64,000 bases of DNA from NCBI GenBank assembly GCA_024516155.1, contig JAJJXM010000076.1, forward strand, positions 186,001 to 250,000, in the 5' to 3' direction. Origin of the DNA: Pyronema omphalodes (taxonomy: Eukaryota; Ascomycota; Pezizomycetes; Pezizales; Pyronemataceae). This document shows, in pieces, positions 24,236 to 35,029 of this stretch. The notes under the pieces are model-generated. The model saw nothing but the letters and a program-made list of their open reading frames with translations, had not been told where the DNA came from and ran no database searches. Each line of letters starts with the position of its first letter. Positions within the stretch are counted from its first letter, which is position 1. A program made the position numbers and the translations under genes.

Positions 24236-25658
24236 ATGTCAAAGAACTCCTCTCAATACCTTACCTTGGTCAATGAGCTAGCTAAACACAACCATATCGA
24301 CCTGGACGGTGTGATACCTCCAGAAATTTCAGACGTTAATTATGTTCATCCAAACGATGGATATATCCTCTTAATTTTCAACTTGGTGCTAGCCATCACA
24401 TCTTTTCTTGTGGTTGCTACACGCTTCTACACCCGCACATTTGTCGCTGGAAGCATTGGTGGTGATGATATCATGATTGGAATTGCTTTAGTCGCTGTCA
24501 TAGGTAGCACAGCACTCAATTTATGGGGTAAGCAATTGATATCCATCGAAACACAGAGATAGAAACTAACATCCACCAGCCGTCTATCACGCGGGTGTCG
24601 GAAAGCATTTCTATGATCTTACCGGTCCCATTGAAGCCGAACGCCTATTAAAATACACCTACGCCCTCCCGATGCTTTATTCCCTCGGTGTAGTGATCAT
24701 CAAATCCAGTATCCTTCTCTACTACCGTCGCCTATTCGGCAACAACAAAGTAATGCAAAACATCGTCACCTACTTCCTCATCTTCCAATGGGTATTCGCA
24801 ATTTCCTCTATCCTCGCCTTCGCAACAATCTGTAACCCGATAAAAGCCTGGTGGGTACTAAGTTTACGAAACGGGGGATGCCCAACCCTAAAACAAACCA
24901 TGGCAATATATGTCAGTCTGAGATTAGTTACCGTACTCTGCGATATTGGCGTCCTTTGTCTACCCATGCGCATGGTATGGAAACTTCAATTACCGTTGAG
25001 ACACCGGATAGGGTTATTAGGAGTTTTCGCTTTGGGATTTCTGTAAGCATGCCTTGATTTTCATATATATATATTATAACCCCGTTTGCGGATGGATATT
25101 CTCCAACCAGGCATAACTGATAAATCCAATATAGTGCCTGCTCAGTAGCAATCGCCCGCTTAGCTCTACTCCCACGCCTTACTCTATCTCTCGATGCCTC
25201 CTGTAATAACCCGCTTTCTATACCCCACCTATCTCATATATCACCACTAACATCCACAACCAGGGAACGTTCTCCCCATCGCCATCTTAGATCAATCCGA
25301 GCAATGTCTAGGCATAATCACGGCCTCAATCCCAGCGTTAACAGCACTAATCAGCAAATTCCTCCTGCACAAAAAAGTCTCCCCAACTAGACCCTATCCA
25401 TCATCTAAAGCAATCTGGAACGGGTCAGGAAGTTCGGCGGAGTTTGATTTCCTGAGTTTTGCGTATGATCCTGATAGACAGAATTTAGGCACCTATGAAG
25501 CGAGGGCTTATTCTACTGCGGCTCCGTTGGAGAGCGGGAATAGGAAGGGACGTAGAGGAATGGGGAGGGGGAGGGAAAAGGATGAGGATGAGGAATTGGT
25601 TTTGGGTGATATTGGGGGGATTGAAAAGACTACCACGGTTACGGTACATGTTTCGTGA
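24236..25658 (+). CDS. Integral membrane protein with fungal rhodopsin domain
   Basis: Exons 24236-24527, 24580-25042, 25135-25202 and 25264-25658 (introns 52, 92 and 61 bp) give 405 residues. The seven-helix family is widespread in Pezizomycotina (Pfam 'fungal rhodopsin domain'; includes SAT5-like proteins of toxin clusters); its molecular role is mostly unknown. Seen: an extracellular N-terminus, TM1 YILLIFNLVLAITSFLVVAT followed by RFYTRTFV, GGDDIMIGIAL, YHAGVGKH, a KSSILLYYRRLFG motif, ICNPIKAWW, LCDIGVLCLPMRMVWKLQLP, LALLPRLTLSLDASW and LDQSEQCLGIITASIPAL. These follow the family's order. The C-terminal 100 residues are a polar, Gly/Arg/Glu-rich cytosolic tail. It lacks the N-terminal CFEM domain of the Pth11-like branch and has no retinal-binding lysine I can assign. 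Confidence 0.88.
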
Positions 25659-27035
25659 TGTGGTTATGTGCGAATGATGGTGGTTTAAAACATGATCGTC
25701 GTGGGTTTTTGATAGAGCTTATGGATGGTATTTGGGTTTGGAGTTTGGGAGCTAAGGGTTGTGTTTTTCTTGGGGGTTGGGACATTCGTTTGGCGCTTGT
25801 TAGGCTGTTAGCTTTTTCATAATAACGAAGCACGATGTAAACAATAAGTACAAAGGAATGTCAACGAAGCGTTTGATTAAATAAATAAGTCTCTAACCCT
25901 TATACATTTATTGTAATCATAAAGCACAAAACAAACAACATTACAACACAGTAAGAAATGCAAGAAGAAAACAAACCCTAACAAAGTTTTTCACCTTTCT
26001 AATCAATGATTGAAGAAATACTTACATCTGCTATGTGCATAAATACATCGCTCAAGCCCTACCATGCCATGTCATTCCTGCATCTTGGCCCCAGGTCTGC
26101 TGGATTTTTTCGAGTGGCATATCAAGCAAAATGGTTGTGCATTAAAGTCTTGCCCAAACAGTCGGGTCAAATCATGTTTAAGTTCCTCAAGGACATTGTG
26201 AAGAAAAATGTTGAAGTCAAGTCTATTGCTCAGTCCTGGGATATGGATATTGTAAATAACATGATAAATTATCTGAGATATATCATGATTGATAGATAGT
26301 TATAGGGTGTCATCGTGTGTTGACTCTGACAGGCGTAACCTGAGGGTACAGCATGGGCGAAACGGGATTCTGCGGATATGCGAGAGTTATGAGAGGATGT
26401 GTACCTCGTCTTCGGGCGGACTGCGTCAGATGCGTCTACGTACTAAACGGCAAGTCGAGAAATTAGATCCATTTGATATGGGGCTATAGTAAGCGGGGCA
26501 CACTTCCCTTATTCAAGAAAACAGAAATCCGGCAGTCACTGAGTTTAGTAATCACACACTGCATCTTGAACCTACCCTGAACCCTATATGAATTCACCTC
26601 CTCAAGCAAATCGCGATTGTCGAAAAAAATACGATATTAAACCCATCAGCAAAACACATGCAATCCAATATTTTTCTCAATAAAATCCACATTAAAAAAA
26701 AACAAAAAGCCAAAAAGCACAAAATCCAAAATTGTACAAGCATATTCCATCATTCCCTGGGTATTACCAATCACCAAAATACACTCTTTTTTGTCACCAA
26801 AAAAACAGAATCTGAATCAGAAACTCTTGCACCCCAGATACACAAATAAAACCTTATCAAAAGTTTGTAGTAAAAAGCCAACAAAAAAGCAAAGTCATGG
26901 TACAATAAACAACGGATAAACAAACAAAAGTTGTAATAAACCAAAACAGACGGTAGGCTCGCTTAAAGCATGCTTACAGCGAGATTAAAGCTGTCACATC
27001 GTATCTACCCCCCCCCCCCCCCCCTTCGGGCCTGT
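25659..27035. other. Intergenic region with AT-rich 3' flanks and a poly-C tract
   Basis: Lies between the convergent membrane-protein and GH76 genes. A frame of 97 codons at 26006-26299 has no recognisable features. A-rich sequence at 26620-26940 probably belongs to the GH76 3' flank. A run of 17 C bases sits at 27008-27024. Confidence 0.45.
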
Positions 27036-28592
27036 CTATTCTCTAATCAACCAATAAGTCAAACCCAACAAACCACCCAAACAAATCGTCGTCAAAATTC
27101 CCGCACCAGCTCTATCAGCAGTAGTAGTAGGTTCAGTCTGCATCAAATCCTCCGCAGACAAAGAACTAGTACCACTACCAGCCGTAGCATCACCTTTACT
27201 AGTACCACCAGTTTTCTCGGTATAAGGCGGTTTAGTAGTAGGAGCCAACAACGCTTGAATCACCTCCATAACCGCCATATGCTCTCCAACTCCTCCCTTG
27301 GCAATTCCATAGGGTGAGCCGTCGTAGGTTCCTCGAATCCAGGATAGTCCACAGGTTTGTTGATCGCTGCCTCCGTTGCAGGACTTAGCTGCAGCGGCGG
27401 CGGAGGCCTTTAGACGGTCCATAATCCAGGTTCTCATGGCGTCATCGTCGATGAGTTGGTGGGTTACTCCCATGAAGCGGGAAAGGTAGGCTTTGAAGGA
27501 ACGTTGGTCGGTGTTGCAGGTGGGAGGGTTGGTGTAGGGGGGGTTAGACTCGCATGCGGATTCACGCATGATGTTTTTGTGCTCCGGGAGTCGGTTGAAG
27601 AAGGGTTCGTCGGTGGCTTTGAGGAGGGAGTCGGTGAGTTTTTTCCATTTTGCGGCGTTGGCTGCGTCGCCGTGGATAACCTGGGTATGTTAGAAGAGGG
27701 GTTTCATAAGGGAGAGGAAGGAAGGATACGTACGTAGTTGTCATACATGTAGGCTGCACCGGCGAGGTAGATACCCGCGTTGTAAGACCACTGGATCTTG
27801 GAGGATACTACACACTCTGGGATATGGGAACCGTCAAAGACTTTGAAGTCCTTAGATACAAGTCCATTATGTAAAGACCAATCCCAAGTTTTAACAGCCC
27901 AGTCGGCATATGTCTGGTTTCCTGTGTATCTAGCCAATCTCGCTCCAAGGTGAAAGAAAAGACCGTTTGATACAGCGTTCTTATAATCGTATCCCTTGTT
28001 GGAGGAAAACACCTGCCATCTCAATCCTCCCTCACAAGCCGCAGTATCCCATCTCTTAGCCTGTCTGTTGAACACAGCTTGCGCCAATGCAAGCCACTGC
28101 GGTTTGTCTTTTGGAGGATCCGGGTATCCTCTTTCGGCCGCACTCATAGCAGCAATACCCCAGAAAGCCTGATCGTCGTTTCCGAGAGCAAGCGTTTGAT
28201 TCGGAGGCTGATAATCTCTATCGGGACCCACCTGAAACAACAAAGCTTCGGTGACGATATCATTGTAGGATGTGTCTCCGGTATAATACCAGTAATCTAC
28301 CCAGGCTCCCATTGCCGCTCCAGCTTCCCACCAGTAGTAACCTTGGTTGTTTTTACCATCGGCGGTTTGGATGAGTCCGAATTCACCGGGAATGAACCAT
28401 GGTTCAGTGTTTGGGTAGAGAGCGCGGAGCTTCGAGGCGGCGATACCGGCGGCTTTTTTGATGGAGGCTATGGGGGTTAACAGGCAACCGATAGTAACGA
28501 ACGGGAAACGAACCGGTGTCGGTGACAGTCAGCTCGATGGCCGATGCAAGGGATGCTATAGGTAACAGCGACAACAACTTGGTGAGCTTCAT
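27036..28592 (-). CDS. DFG5: GH76 mannan endo-1,6-alpha-mannosidase, Dfg5/Dcw1 type, GPI-anchored
   Basis: Exons 28592-28514, 28467-27734 and 27680-27036 (introns 46 and 53 bp) give 485 residues. Dfg5/Dcw1 enzymes are plasma-membrane proteins that transfer GPI-linked wall proteins onto the wall glucan by cutting the GPI glycan. Seen: a signal peptide MKLTKLLSLLPIASLASA, then a GH76 (alpha/alpha)6 barrel with GYYWWEAGAAMGAWVDYW and the catalytic Asp pair at 124-125 in GNDDQAFWG. Next come CEGGLRWQ, NGLFFHLGARLAR, WSYNAGIYLAGAA and the late DGSPYGIAKGGVGEHMAVMEVIQALL. The C-terminus ends in a hydrophobic segment (AGILTTICLGGLLGLTYWLI) after a Ser/Thr-rich spacer, fitting a GPI signal. Whether it is Dfg5 or Dcw1 cannot be decided; fungi carry several paralogues. 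Confidence 0.92.
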
Positions 28593-29334
28593 GGTGTAGT
28601 AATTTGCGGACTTTCCGCGATGTGTCGATAAGGAGACGGGATCGAGGTCAAGTCAAGATGTTGCGCGTTTCGAACGAGCGACAAGAACAACCTGCGACCA
28701 GCTTAACAGCGCCGAGAAATATGTTGTCGATCCAGAGTCTTGGAGTAGCAGGGAAACAGGTACCGCCTCCTGTCTTGCGCAGCTGGTGAGAAGCGAGGGA
28801 ATGTGGTGGTGGTTTCAGCGATTGAATGAAGCGAAAGTCTCGTGAATATTGAAGAAGTGAGTGTCGAGGAGTTGTCGATACTCCTGTTGTGGTGTTGTGT
28901 CGTGTCGTGTCGTCGCCGTCTCCTTTGTGTGTGGTAAAGCTGCGCTGCGCCTTGATTGTCGCCTGTCGCTTCCAAGTGTGTTGCGTGTGTCGGCCCCTGT
29001 GAGAAGATGGTTCATTCCGTTTTGGATTGAAATGACGACTCGACGAAATTAGGGATAATCACGACTGGTAAATCAGAGAAATATTCGTGATAATTCAAGT
29101 AAATTCAGAGGAAATGTCATAATTATCACAATCATCACCATCGCCAAACTTTATCGCATCTCCCCCGATTTCTCAACAGCTCCTATCGCGCAACAGCTCA
29201 ACGCCACCCAAAAATAGATCGTCTGTGTGACGGCTTGGCTGTTAGAGATGTGTAGGACGCTAATGCCAAAGAGATGGCATGAACTTGACCAGTTCTGCAA
29301 TGATAAAAACAAAACGTGACAAACAAACATCACT
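28593..29334. other. Promoter region of the GH76 gene
   Basis: Upstream DNA of the GH76 gene. It holds short GTGTCGTGTCGTGTCG-type direct repeats near 28896-28912 and no gene I can support. Confidence 0.4.
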
Positions 29335-29421
29335 GGTCGCTTAGCTCAGTTGGTTAGAGCGTGGTGCTAATAAGCAATCTTGTCAACGCCAAGGTCGCAG
29401 GTTCGACCCCTGCAGTGATCA
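29335..29421 (+). tRNA. tRNA-Ile (anticodon AAU) with a 13-nt intron
   Basis: Acceptor stem GGTCGCT pairs with AGTGATC plus discriminator A. The A box is TAGCTCAGTTGG and the B box GGTTCGACCCC. The anticodon AAT is at 29369-29371 in loop CTAATAA. Stem TGGTG/CGCCA is interrupted after base 37 by about 13 nt, the normal site for nuclear tRNA introns. An ATTTTTG stretch just downstream serves as Pol III terminator. Confidence 0.93.
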
Positions 29422-30014
29422 TTTTTGTCCAATCCATTGGTTGTGGCTTAAATTGGGACTTTGTTTATTGAGTTCATGTAGCCATATGATCCGCCCAGCA
29501 GCTATTTTCTTACGGTTGTGTTTCCTCATATTAAGTGGATTTCGCAACGCGCTATCACGAGGCGGCTAACGCTTTGAACTCTAGAACGACTGAGTAGCGT
29601 AATCTGAAGTTCCCCTCTCCGCTAACGCGAGGACAAATCCCCGCGCCACTAAACGGCGCGGGCTCCATTTAGTGACCCAAAAAAAGTATAGAATCGACCA
29701 TGGTGACGCGCTATGGTCCGCTGCTTCTGCGCGCTAGCATACGGCTCTTGCTCTCGCCGAATTTCCACCCGCACGAACTTCGCAGAACACCCCTCCCGCA
29801 CACTGCAAAAATTATGGCTAATGTGCGCCAAGAGCTTAAAATTTTCTTTTAGTGACGCTAGGCGAACTCCCTCTATTTATTTCGGACAGTTCGTCATCGG
29901 AATGACATTTTCATTTCGGATATGAAAAACAAGAACCAACTCATGGTTGAGTCAAACTCCATCGATTCCAGTTCACATGATTACATAAATGCCGTACGAG
30001 TGACATCTCAGTGA
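29422..30014. other. Intergenic region with a GC-rich hairpin
   Basis: No gene recognised. CCCGCGCC (29640-29647) and GGCGCGGG (29655-29662) form an 8-bp stem with loop ACTAAAC; CACTAAA in the loop side can pair instead with TTTAGTG at about 29668-29674. Possibly a processed-RNA structure or chance. Confidence 0.4.
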
Positions 30015-31042
30015 CTACCAAGCAGAATGTCCTCCATCGATCACCAAATCCGCTCCCGTCATAAACGAGCTCGCCTCGCTCAGTAAGAAAACAGCCGCAC
30101 CACTGCAATAACAAAGTATTTTCATCAGCCTCATATCATCTCAGACCTTCCCAATCGGTCCAAGAACTAGCCAATTCTGCAATCTCATTCCATAGCCAAG
30201 CATCATAGAAATCACTCACGTATATTCTTCCGGCTTACTCAACCGTTTCAACATATTCTGATCCGCCCATTCTTGTCTCCGTTCAGGTTTCGTAACAAAT
30301 AATTGCTCAACCATATCTGTAACTATATACCCCGGAGAAATAGAATTCACCCGGATCCCATGATCGGGACCCCATTCGCTCGCGAGGTTTTTAGCAAGTT
30401 GTTTTACAGCCCCTTTAGAGGCGTTATAGGCGGAGCAGATTAGACCCTGGTGGAGTATATAGTTGTTAGTTGATATATCATCTTGCTTGAGATACATACC
30501 CTATTAGCAATACTCCCACTCATACTAGCAATCACGACAATACTTCCCCTAATCCCGCCTTTCACCATACTCCTGGCAACCGCTTGACAGGTCAGAAATA
30601 CCCCCGTGACATTCACCGCCATCATCTTGGAGAAATCTTCCGCGCTGTAGGATAATGCCGGTGTCTCTTGGTTGATTCCGGCGGCGGCTATACACCCGTG
30701 AATGGGACCTAGGGAGTCGATGAGCACGCCGAGATCCGGGGAGAGGATGTTGATGCTGTGGTAGTGATATCCTGCGGGTGGAGAGGCAAGCGTGGAGGTG
30801 GGCAGAAGGTCGAGTGCGTGTACTGATGGCAGTGGCGGTTAGAATATAAAAGCTAAAAAATCACGAAGCTTGGGAGAAAGAAGAAATGAAGAAAAGAAGG
30901 AGCAAGTACCGGTTGCGCCAGCTTCTATCAAAGCAAGAGATTGGGAAAGTCCTAATCCCCGTGCTCCGCCGGTTACGACGATGGTTTTGCCTCTGAGACT
31001 GAAGAGGCCTGGGAGAGACATGGGAGATGATTCGGTTGTCAT
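30015..31042 (-). CDS. Short-chain dehydrogenase/reductase (classical SDR, polyol/xylulose reductase-like)
   Basis: Exons 31042-30910, 30822-30500, 30446-30220 and 30102-30015 (introns 87, 53 and 117 bp) give 256 residues, the normal classical SDR size. It should be an NAD(P)-dependent oxidoreductase of alcohols or sugars in the cytosol. Seen: Rossmann motif TGGARGLG at 24-31 after a short LFSLRGK leader, a C-I-A-A-A-G motif replacing the usual N-N-A-G, Ser146 in ASMSG, YNASK with Tyr159 and Lys163, the run [16 protein letters not shown], and a C-terminal [20 protein letters not shown]. The [12 protein letters not shown] start and overall pattern resemble fungal sorbose/L-xylulose reductases and D-arabinitol dehydrogenases. 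The substrate is inferred only by resemblance. Met8 is an alternative start. Confidence 0.9.
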
Positions 31043-31965
31043 TTTGCTGTATTTGTTATTCTGCTGATTTTGACGATTCTGGTAGCTATGCTGTGGGGAG
31101 TTAGTGGAATCTGTGGATTGGGAGGATTAGAATATTGGGGATGGCGATTTATGTTTCCCCACACTGCGGGGTATAGCGAAGTTGTGATATGGAGGGGAGA
31201 TATTAATATGGTGGTAATGATGCCGGTTAAATATTGATACATCCACACTGAGGATACGGGATTAGCCAATAGCATTGCGATCTACAATGGTTGTAATATA
31301 CTTGATGGAGGAAGTGACTGGCGATCTTTTATGGTCAGATGAAACGGAAGAAACGGATCGGATATGTTTATGCAGGCTTACTGAACGAGAGTGGGAATAA
31401 GAGGGGGAATAAGTGTATATCTATACAATAGCAAAGTGTAATTAATCATTACAGATTTGGTTTCAGTTCCTTCTTATCTTAATTGAAGGGTTTCTGCTAC
31501 TATTGTTTATGTCATTTGCGAGTTAAAACCCTTACATCAGTGATCACTGGCTGATGGAGGGGCGTTGTTTTGGAGGTTATTCTATGAATGTAGTTACATC
31601 GCTATGGAGTACTGATGTACGCTAGCTAATGATAATGATAAACGCTAACGAACTTTAACCGTGAATATTTTTGGTATGTATTACGTGGGTTTACATTAGT
31701 GAAGATGCCTTTAATCAGAATAACTCCAATTTCTCGCGTTTTTAGTCTAAACATTAATACACCGTCGATAGCAATACTACTTCATAAATATTCACAGTGC
31801 ACAGTATGATCGCATATCCACTTTAAGGTATCCAAATCATGTTAAATTATATATTATTATTACTGTTATTATATATTGCTTCTCCATTCAATTTTCCGCC
31901 TATTCTTCCTCCATCTCAACACTGCATCATTAACATATCATAGCCGAAGAAAAAAAAACAATTCC
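31043..31965. other. Intergenic region, AT-rich
   Basis: Promoter of the SDR gene and 3' flank of the modular K/E-rich gene. No gene or RNA recognised; poly-T and AT-rich stretches near 31840-31960. Confidence 0.5.
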
Positions 31966-33439
31966 TTACTCCTCCTCCTCCTCCTCCTGCTCAACCTTCT
32001 TACCCTTCTTTCCCTTCTTCTCCTTCTTTTCCTTCTTCTCCTTCTTCTCCTCCTCCTTCCTGTCAGCGTCATCCTTCATCTCAACCGAAGGTACCTCATC
32101 CTGCTCCGCATCCTCATCCTCAACCTCAGTAACTGAAGGAGCAATCTCATTCACAAAGTCAGGCATTTTGCTAGCCATCCACTTTGCGTAAGGGGTCTTA
32201 ATGAAGGAAGGCCACTGCCATGCAGATGCTATGTATATCCATTAGTCCTGTAACCTGACATGTAATGATATGATGACGGTGTTAGGCTGTACATACCATC
32301 TCTCTTCTCAACCTTCGACTCCTCCTCCTCCTCCTCCTCATCCTTCTTACTCTTTTTTCCCTTCTTCTCCTTTTTTGCTTTCTTCTCCTCCTTCTCCTCC
32401 TTCTTATCAGCTTCATCCTTCATCTCAGCCGAAGGTACCTCATCCTGCTCGATATCCTCGTCACCGTCGACATCAGTAATCGAAGGTGCGATTTCGTTCA
32501 CGAACTCGGGCATTTTACTGGCCATCCACTTTGCGTAGGGGGTCTTGATGAAGGAGGGCCATTGCCAAGCTGACGTCATGGATTGGTTAGCTATAAATAA
32601 CCAGGCTGATAGTGACGACAGGGACAATAGGGATGACGGGGATAGGGATAGAAATTCTAATAGTGATAGGATAGAAACAGGGATAGATACTACACACCAT
32701 CTCTCTTCTCCACCCTCGACTCCTCCTCCTCCTCCTCATGTTCAGCCTCCTCATGGGCCTCCTCCATATCCATATCCTTCTTCTTCACATCCTCCTCCTC
32801 GTTATCCTCCTTCTTCGCAGGCTTCTTCACAAACTTAGCCATCTCCTCGGCATTGCTGCTGCTGCTGACGTCATCCTCAGCAGTAGGTTCCTGCTCATCG
32901 ACATTACTAGCGACGGTAGTTTCGTCGATGGAGTTGCTGATTTCTGAGGTGTCGATGGTGTCGACAATGTCTTTTCCTGTTAGTTGTTTGTAACCGTGTT
33001 GGAGCCATTGTGGCCAGCGGAGGTCCATTGCTGGGGGTTTGTTAGCTTTTTTTATTCTTCATAATATCCAGGACGCTTGAAGGGGGGGGGGGGGGGGGGG
33101 GGGTTAGGGTATTAGGTATTTTTGGGGTTTGGGTTGGGTGGGGGATTGGAGGATTGATGTGATTAGGGTTCGATATAAACAATGGAACGAATGTAAATGA
33201 CGTAAAGAATGAAAATAAAAGATAAAAAGGATGAGAATCATAAGGGGATGATGCATTATCAACATACGTTCCCTCTTAGTAATAGTCACAGTCGGCACAA
33301 CAGGAGAACCCTGGTGATCAATATCCGGTCCTCCCCAAGCCGCCGAAACAGTAACAGGAGCCAATACCGGAGCCGCTACGGAAGTTTTTCCCGGAGTAAA
33401 CGGGGCTCCTGCGTATCCTGCTACAATTGCTGGTGCCAT
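31966..33439 (-). CDS. Modular protein with Lys-Arg-bounded W-x-W-P repeats and K/E-rich spacers, function unknown
   Basis: Exons 33439-33268, 33030-32698, 32569-32297 and 32228-31966 (introns 237, 128 and 68 bp) give 346 residues. Every intron is in phase 1. Exons 2, 3 and 4 each start just after a Lys-Arg pair and encode one module. Module 1 is KR-EPMDLRWPQWLQHGY; modules 2 and 3 are KR-DA(SA)WQWPSFIKTPY and continue AKWMASKMP(E/D)FVNEIAPS. Each module runs into an acidic region and then a long Lys/Glu-rich tract, with two ending in S(R/K)VEKRD at the next exon border. Modules 2 and 3 are nearly identical, so exon duplication is clear. KR followed by Asp/Glu-Ala/Pro resembles Kex2 and Ste13 processing sites of peptide precursors. 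However, the N-terminus (MAPAIVAGYAGAPF) is not an obvious signal peptide. No known family is recognised; a nuclear or cytosolic charged protein is the alternative. Confidence 0.7.
33082..33103. repeat. Poly-G tract (22 G) inside intron 1
   Basis: Run of 22 G on the plus strand within the first intron of the modular K/E-rich gene; on the transcript it is poly-C near the acceptor. Confidence 0.9.
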
Positions 33440-33501
33440 TTTTTTTTTCCTTCTGTTTGCGAATAATGAATAATGAAGAATAATGAATGTTACTATATTA
33501 T

Positions 33502-33533
<32 letters not shown>

Positions 33534-35029
33534 GGGCTGGGGCTGGTTGTTTCTGGTTACAAGGATATGAGAAGAGGGAATTGACGGAGTATTTAATACC
33601 AGTGATTCGGGGATATTGGAAGTTAGTTGAACACCTTGGATGATATATTCATATCCCTATCCCTATGTCTCCGGTAACTGTTGTAGCCACCTTGCCATCT
33701 TGCTATGTTTTTCCTCTGGCCGGTATGGGGATACATCATGATGATGCTGGCTCAAGGCATTTCCATACCGGAGCTCCCGAAATACGCTTTCCCTTGGTGG
33801 TTGGTGACGGCAGTGGTGGTGGTGGTGGTGGTGGTGGTCATAGTGAGGTTCCGGAGAATATAATTATGCATGCATGCATATTGAGGGGAGGTGTGGGGGG
33901 CGGGAAGGGGATTCCGCTTTATTCTACTACATTTCCTAGCCTAGCTTGGTCTAGCGTATAAGTATCAATGACGCTAAGAGTAGATTATACATTTCGTATT
34001 TACCTACTTGCTTCAGTATCCCCATCATCCCATGATATCATGTCCCTCGTCACTTATAGTGGTGGGCGGGCGATATTGATACCACCATATCACCATGACA
34101 CTATAGCACCATGAACATAATTCCGCTGCTTTTCGAGCTTTCAGTAATCCTATAGCACCACAAATTGAGAACCAATAGATCGATATCAAATCCCAAAGCT
34201 TTCAAAGGGAAGGATTAATCACATATCGAATTCCCCGATTATTCTTTTTCTCGTTGGCTGTTGGTCACTGCTCACCGCTCATTTACCATCAGTTGAACCA
34301 TTAATCCCCCAGAACCCCAAGTCCCCTAAGTCCCCTATATTACCCCATTACCCACACCATAACTAGCATCATATCATCATCATCACCCTCTCATTACTAG
34401 CCTTTCATCGGGGACCGGAGATGGGGTGGGATGGCGTCTAAGTATGGGCACCTATATTCGCCGATAAGCGCAACTAGCGCCACCGTTCCGGCGCGGTGCT
34501 CAATAGCCGATACTTCACCACCGATGTATGGAAGGTATTAGAAATTTTTGCACCGCCACCATAAGGTAGGTTCTCGCTTGTTATTTCGTCCGTCTAGCTG
34601 GCTGGCTGGTTGGCTGGTTGGATATGCATCATATCGGAATGCCATGTTGGAGTGACGGAGCGCTAACGGGCTGTTTTAACGGCAGAATAACGGTTCGGGC
34701 TAAGGTTCTTGAAAGATACGCGAGCCTGCTGCCTTCTGTTGCGGCGTTTAAACTATGGTGACTATAGACACGGATACACTCGGCATTTCCATGTCGTTGA
34801 TGTAATACCGCCTTCGCTGTCCTCCCCTCCCCCCCCCCCCCCCCTCTCTCCTCCTCCCCACCTAGAAGCAAAAGTTTCATTAATTTATTTCTGAAGCAAC
34901 AAACCAATTAATAATACAGCAAGGAAGCAAGCAAGCAAAATGACGGAACCAATTCTTTTCTAAAACAAGACCGTGTATAAATCAATCAAAAAGTCTTCTA
35001 CAAATATTCTTCTCTCCAACGCCCAAGAT
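33440..35029. other. Intergenic region with several microsatellites
   Basis: Promoter side of the modular gene. Holds a (TTGCTG)n tract near 33501-33532, a (GGT)n tract near 33814-33839, GGCTGGCTGGTTGGCTGG-type repeats near 34600, and a run of 16 C at 34829-34844. Frames seen here translate these repeats; no gene is supported. Confidence 0.5.

Noticed and set aside
31876..32136. Plus-strand frame very rich in leucine.
   Set aside because: It is the antisense of the Lys/Glu-rich exon of the minus-strand modular gene.
33101..33170. TTAGGG-like strings resembling telomere repeats.
   Set aside because: Only single, non-tandem occurrences next to a poly-G tract inside an intron.
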